Source: Deltaproteobacteria bacterium (GTDB lineage Bacteria > Desulfobacterota > DSM-4660 > Desulfatiglandales > Desulfatiglandaceae). From it: a DNA stretch of 64,000 bases. The notes below the pieces were generated by a model. It ran no database searches. It was not told the DNA's origin and saw nothing but the letters and a program-made list of their open reading frames with translations. How positions within the stretch are numbered: the first letter of the stretch is position 1; each line of letters begins with the position of its first letter. The translations under genes and the position numbers were made by a program. Shown piece after piece: positions 61,416 through 64,000 of the stretch. Location: assembly GCA_021737785.1 (NCBI GenBank), contig JAIPDI010000020.1:1-64000 (forward strand). Reading direction: 5' to 3'.

Positions 61416-61513
61416 ACGCCCCATTCAAGGCGGTGATCTTTCTAGAAAAGAGATGCTTTAGTAAAGCGTGGGGGATGGCGGAAGGGGGATGATTTGAACC
61501 ATGGAGGGACTAT

Positions 61514-61975
61514 GTGAACCCAAAGGATTCGACCGCTGTTAAAATACGCGAAATCGTCTTTGATATCGATGATTTCTTCGATAAGGAAAGAATCATGCAA
61601 AAATTTGATAGGTTGATTCATGCCTGGGGACAGGAACTGGTTATAAAAGGGTATGCAAACCAGATCCCGATCTCTGATGATGAATGGCTCAAGTTTTTAG
61701 ACATGGACATCTATTGGGGAGATCTTCAGGACGAGTGGGAGCATTACATCGTCGGTTGCCTGATTTTCTTTGTGATGCTGCGGGCAGATATAAAAAGGGA
61801 TTTTTTGCTCCAGCCGGATTACATACGAGGGCAGAGACTCAGTCGATGGTTGGGAAAACTCTCCCATTACATGAATCCCTTATTAAGGGGTGTGATAACG
61901 AAATTCTGCCTGTGCTACAGTATGATATCGGATAAAGAGCCGATAAAAGTAAGATATGGCGAAATCACGGGATGA
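61514..61975 (+). CDS. Unrecognised protein, 153 aa
   Basis: A 153-residue protein starting at GTG 61514, with GGAGG six bases ahead. It is rich in charged residues at first (IREIVFDIDDFFDKERIMQK) and has one hydrophobic segment (HYIVGCLIFFVMLRADIKRDF). It lies alone between small genes; no function can be given. Confidence 0.5.
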   Translation: MNPKDSTAVKIREIVFDIDDFFDKERIMQKFDRLIHAWGQELVIKGYANQIPISDDEWLKFLDMDIYWGDLQDEWEHYIVGCLIFFVMLRADIKRDFLLQPDYIRGQRLSRWLGKLSHYMNPLLRGVITKFCLCYSMISDKEPIKVRYGEITG

Positions 61976-62130
61976 AGCCAATTTAGAATGCACCATAGGC
62001 GAAACAGGTTCTTCAGTGTCAAATGGGATTTCGAGATTGTGGTGTTGATTCCCTGGTGTGCTCAGACTTGGGGTGTCTCCCGTTCAGCTGATTCTACCCC
62101 CTGCCGTCTTAGATAGCCAAAGGTGCCAAA

Positions 62131-62865
62131 ATGGGTAGAAAGACCATAAGAGATCAGATACGGCAAAAGGAAGCTGCCCTGAAGCATGCGGAAACACGGA
62201 TTAAGGAATTAAAAACCACTGTAAACGATAGAAATCATGAGATAAATATACTCCATCAACAACTGGCCTCCGATGGTCCTTCGACAAACGGACAAAAGGA
62301 ATCTCTCGGCAATAAGACAAAAGAACTGGAACAGAGCGTCAGAGAAATTGGGAGGATCAGGGAAGGTTTAGCCCGTAAGGATGAAGCGCTTAGCACGATG
62401 AGTCTTGCCCTCTCTCAGAAAGAGCAGGAAATCGAGAAACTGAAACAAGCCCTTGACATTAGTGAACAAGCTTTCAAGGCAAAATTGGAAGAGAAGGGAA
62501 ATGAAGGCCGTGAATTATTGGTGGGCAAAGACGCCGAGATTATGGCCTTGAAAGAGGCTTTGGGTAGCTTAGAGAGAGATCTGAGACAAAAACGGGAAGA
62601 AAACGAGAAGATCAAGAAACAACTGAGAGGCAAGGAAGAAGAACTGAAGACCATGTCCTCTCTTGTGCGCGAGAAAGAACAGGGGCTTGAGGAAGCAAGT
62701 CACATCCTAGAGAAAAAGAAACAAGAGTTCAAAGGTATAATATCTGAGAAGGATTCTGAGATCGAAATTATCAAAAACTGCTTAATGGTTACAAAAAAGG
62801 AAATTCAGCGTATTAAGGCCCGCACCTTCTGGCAGAAATTGAAGGTATGCTTCCAGCATGAGTAG
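62131..62865 (+). CDS. Coiled-coil protein, 244 aa
   Basis: A 244-residue protein that is almost wholly heptad-patterned coiled coil, rich in Glu, Lys and Leu (for example EIEKLKQALDISEQAFKAKL). The ends are basic, with a Trp-containing tail (TFWQKLKVCFQHE). No catalytic domain is seen. Such proteins can be structural or act as scaffolds; homology searches will be dominated by coiled-coil noise. Confidence 0.65.
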   Translation: MGRKTIRDQIRQKEAALKHAETRIKELKTTVNDRNHEINILHQQLASDGPSTNGQKESLGNKTKELEQSVREIGRIREGLARKDEALSTMSLALSQKEQEIEKLKQALDISEQAFKAKLEEKGNEGRELLVGKDAEIMALKEALGSLERDLRQKREENEKIKKQLRGKEEELKTMSSLVREKEQGLEEASHILEKKKQEFKGIISEKDSEIEIIKNCLMVTKKEIQRIKARTFWQKLKVCFQHE

Positions 62866-63120
62866 AGAGTATTCTTATGTAAATCGAAATTAACTGTTTT
62901 ATTCAAAATATCATCACATATTTATAATTTCGTTTAATATCATGATATATAAATTAACTAAGGCAAATTAGCACAATTGGTATTGTTGAGGTAGTAGCCC
63001 GTGGGCAATCATCTTTCCATGGATTCATGTATCGTAACAGGGTAAGATTAAAAATCCGTTTTTCGCATGGCCAACCCACAGAGCGTATTCCACCTAGCCA
63101 AAAATGAAAGGAGGAAATAA

Positions 63121-63411
63121 ATGGACACAGAGGTATTTGAGGAACTGGAGGAGGAACTGCTAAGCAACGGCTATCAAAAGGTTGAGGGCTATCAATATTC
63201 CGCTTCTGATGGAGAGACAGGTATTCTACTTGAAGAAGAAGGAATATCCATCCTCGATGTTGAGGGTTCTCCGCTCAATACCAAATTTGAGCTCTCACTT
63301 GACGGAGTAGATGATGCACTATGGTGTGTTAAAAAGGCTCGTCAGCAAAGTCTACCCTTACGGTCTGAATTTTTTGAAAAAACGTGTAAGGGGCGACGTT
63401 CGGCCTTATAA
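63121..63411 (+). CDS. Hypothetical acidic protein, 96 aa
   Basis: A 96-residue protein with AAAGGAGG before its ATG. The first 70 residues are acidic (FEELEEELLSNGYQKVEGYQ) and the tail is basic. The last gene with a convincing start in the window. No family recognised. Confidence 0.55.
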   Translation: MDTEVFEELEEELLSNGYQKVEGYQYSASDGETGILLEEEGISILDVEGSPLNTKFELSLDGVDDALWCVKKARQQSLPLRSEFFEKTCKGRRSAL

Positions 63412-63874
63412 ATAATTGAAAGCCCCTTTCGACAAATGAGTAATGAGTATAGAGAGATTGTGAATTTCGTAAAAAGCTTAGAAAGTTTACTGAATGAATG
63501 AGGGATTGAGGGATTGGGAAATTGGGGAATTCGCATGATAAAACAGTATGCTTCCAAATTCTTAAATCCCTAAATTCCTTAATCCTCAAATTTAGTCAAA
63601 TTTCAAATATCTTTGGTTGCGGCCGTTAGGCCGCCTTGGGTGTAAGTAGTGCCATCACATGGGTTGCCCAAAAAATTTATAACGGAATTGAATGGGATAC
63701 CAGATGGTAGCCCTATTTCGGACAGTATTGAAGAGCGTAAAAAAAGGATCACCATGACAACCGCAATAAGAGAATAGAGCTGATCTCGGGTAGCCTGTGT
63801 CCTGGCAGTTTTGGATTAGCGATGTCTTGGCAGGTGTCAATTATCATCAGAGGTCTCAGGGGTCTTATAGAATT
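63412..63874. other. Gene-free, repeat-bearing stretch
   Basis: No convincing gene in these ~460 bp. It contains GGGATTGAGGGATTGGG-type tandem units (63497-63530) and their complement-like TTAAATCCCTAAATTCC (63560-63590), the same low-complexity family as at 15107-15160 and 32027-32068. Confidence 0.6.
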
Positions 63875-64000
63875 CTAATCAAAGAGCACCATCGTATACC
63901 AGGCCGGTATCAGCTTTCCTGAATTGTCAAAAGCGACTTTGAATCCCAATGGTTTAACTGTTTGTTCGATATGTATCCCATAAGCGTCCATTGATGGTCG
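63875..64000 (-). CDS. Partial gene entering from the right edge
   Basis: A minus-strand frame is open from the window end to TAG at 63875, encoding 41 residues (MDAYGIHIEQTVKPLGFKVA then LIPAWYTMVLFD). It is read as the C-terminus of a larger protein. Too short to identify. Confidence 0.4.
   Translation of the reverse strand, partial: RPSMDAYGIHIEQTVKPLGFKVAFDNSGKLIPAWYTMVLFD

Noticed and set aside
1-64000. tRNA, rRNA and CRISPR arrays
   Set aside because: TTCGAATC-like T-loop strings occur only inside protein genes (for example near 4210 and 30191), with no cloverleaf around them. No regularly spaced direct repeats of 24-40 bp were seen.

Overview
The window looks like chromosomal DNA of an anaerobic, respiring bacterium, most likely a sulfate reducer of the Desulfobacterota (Deltaproteobacteria). 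The signs are multiheme cytochromes next to HdrD-like and NarI-like redox proteins, a tungsten-oxidoreductase-like gene with a ferredoxin, sigma-54 activators, and a dense set of corrinoid methyltransferases. The taxonomic call is inference from gene content; no rRNA or tRNA gene was seen.

Layout. (1) Positions 1-2903 are the end of an integron gene-cassette array. Four attC-like sites each begin on or just after the stop codon of a small plus-strand gene; cargo includes an HNH nuclease and a winged-helix/TIR-like protein. (2) Positions 2904-3753 hold a diverged 394-bp tandem duplication that includes the 3' end of the next gene. (3) Positions 3589-18456, all minus strand, hold an AIR-synthase-like gene, a radical SAM-GNAT fusion (both resembling members of the Nit1C nitrilase cluster, but with no nitrilase), a flavoprotein, an NrtABC/SsuABC-type transporter, a membrane redox module (HdrD-like protein, heptaheme-NarI fusion, cytochrome b, hexaheme cytochrome), a BPL_N protein, and an aldehyde:ferredoxin-oxidoreductase-like gene with its ferredoxin.

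(4) Positions 19109-36816, plus strand: a GntR/FadR regulator, aldehyde dehydrogenase, ferritin-like protein, VAO-type FAD dehydrogenase, HdrD-like protein and a LIV-type ABC transporter, followed by methyltransferase operon A (MtrH-like methyltransferase II, UroD-family methyltransferase I, corrinoid protein, [2Fe-2S]/ASKHA reductive activase, a small Cys protein, and a second UroD-family protein). The four core parts match the known four-component O-demethylases (OdmABCD, MtvABC plus activase). (5) Positions 37169-41445: a GAF/PAS histidine kinase and an NtrC-type regulator. (6) Positions 41730-54987: a methanol methyltransferase locus, comprising a cobalamin riboswitch, mtaA, mtaC, a CobW-type GTPase, a six-helix membrane protein, a sigma-54 activator, a consensus sigma-54 promoter, mtaB, small proteins, a RamA-type activase, and a Cys-rich histidine kinase with a NarL-type regulator. 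(7) Positions 55267-61158: operon B, a paralogue of operon A with a strongly diverged methyltransferase I. (8) Positions 61269-64000: small unrecognised genes and a coiled-coil protein.

How the parts work together (inference). MtaB or a UroD-type methyltransferase I moves a methyl group from methanol or a methoxylated substrate to a corrinoid protein. MtaA or an MtrH-like enzyme passes it to tetrahydrofolate. RamA or the ASKHA activases rescue inactive Co(II). The methyl group can then be oxidised in the methyl branch of the Wood-Ljungdahl pathway, which is not in the window. The LIV transporter, FAD dehydrogenase and aldehyde dehydrogenase beside operon A may import and process the rest of its substrate, with electrons leaving through HdrD-like and cytochrome modules.
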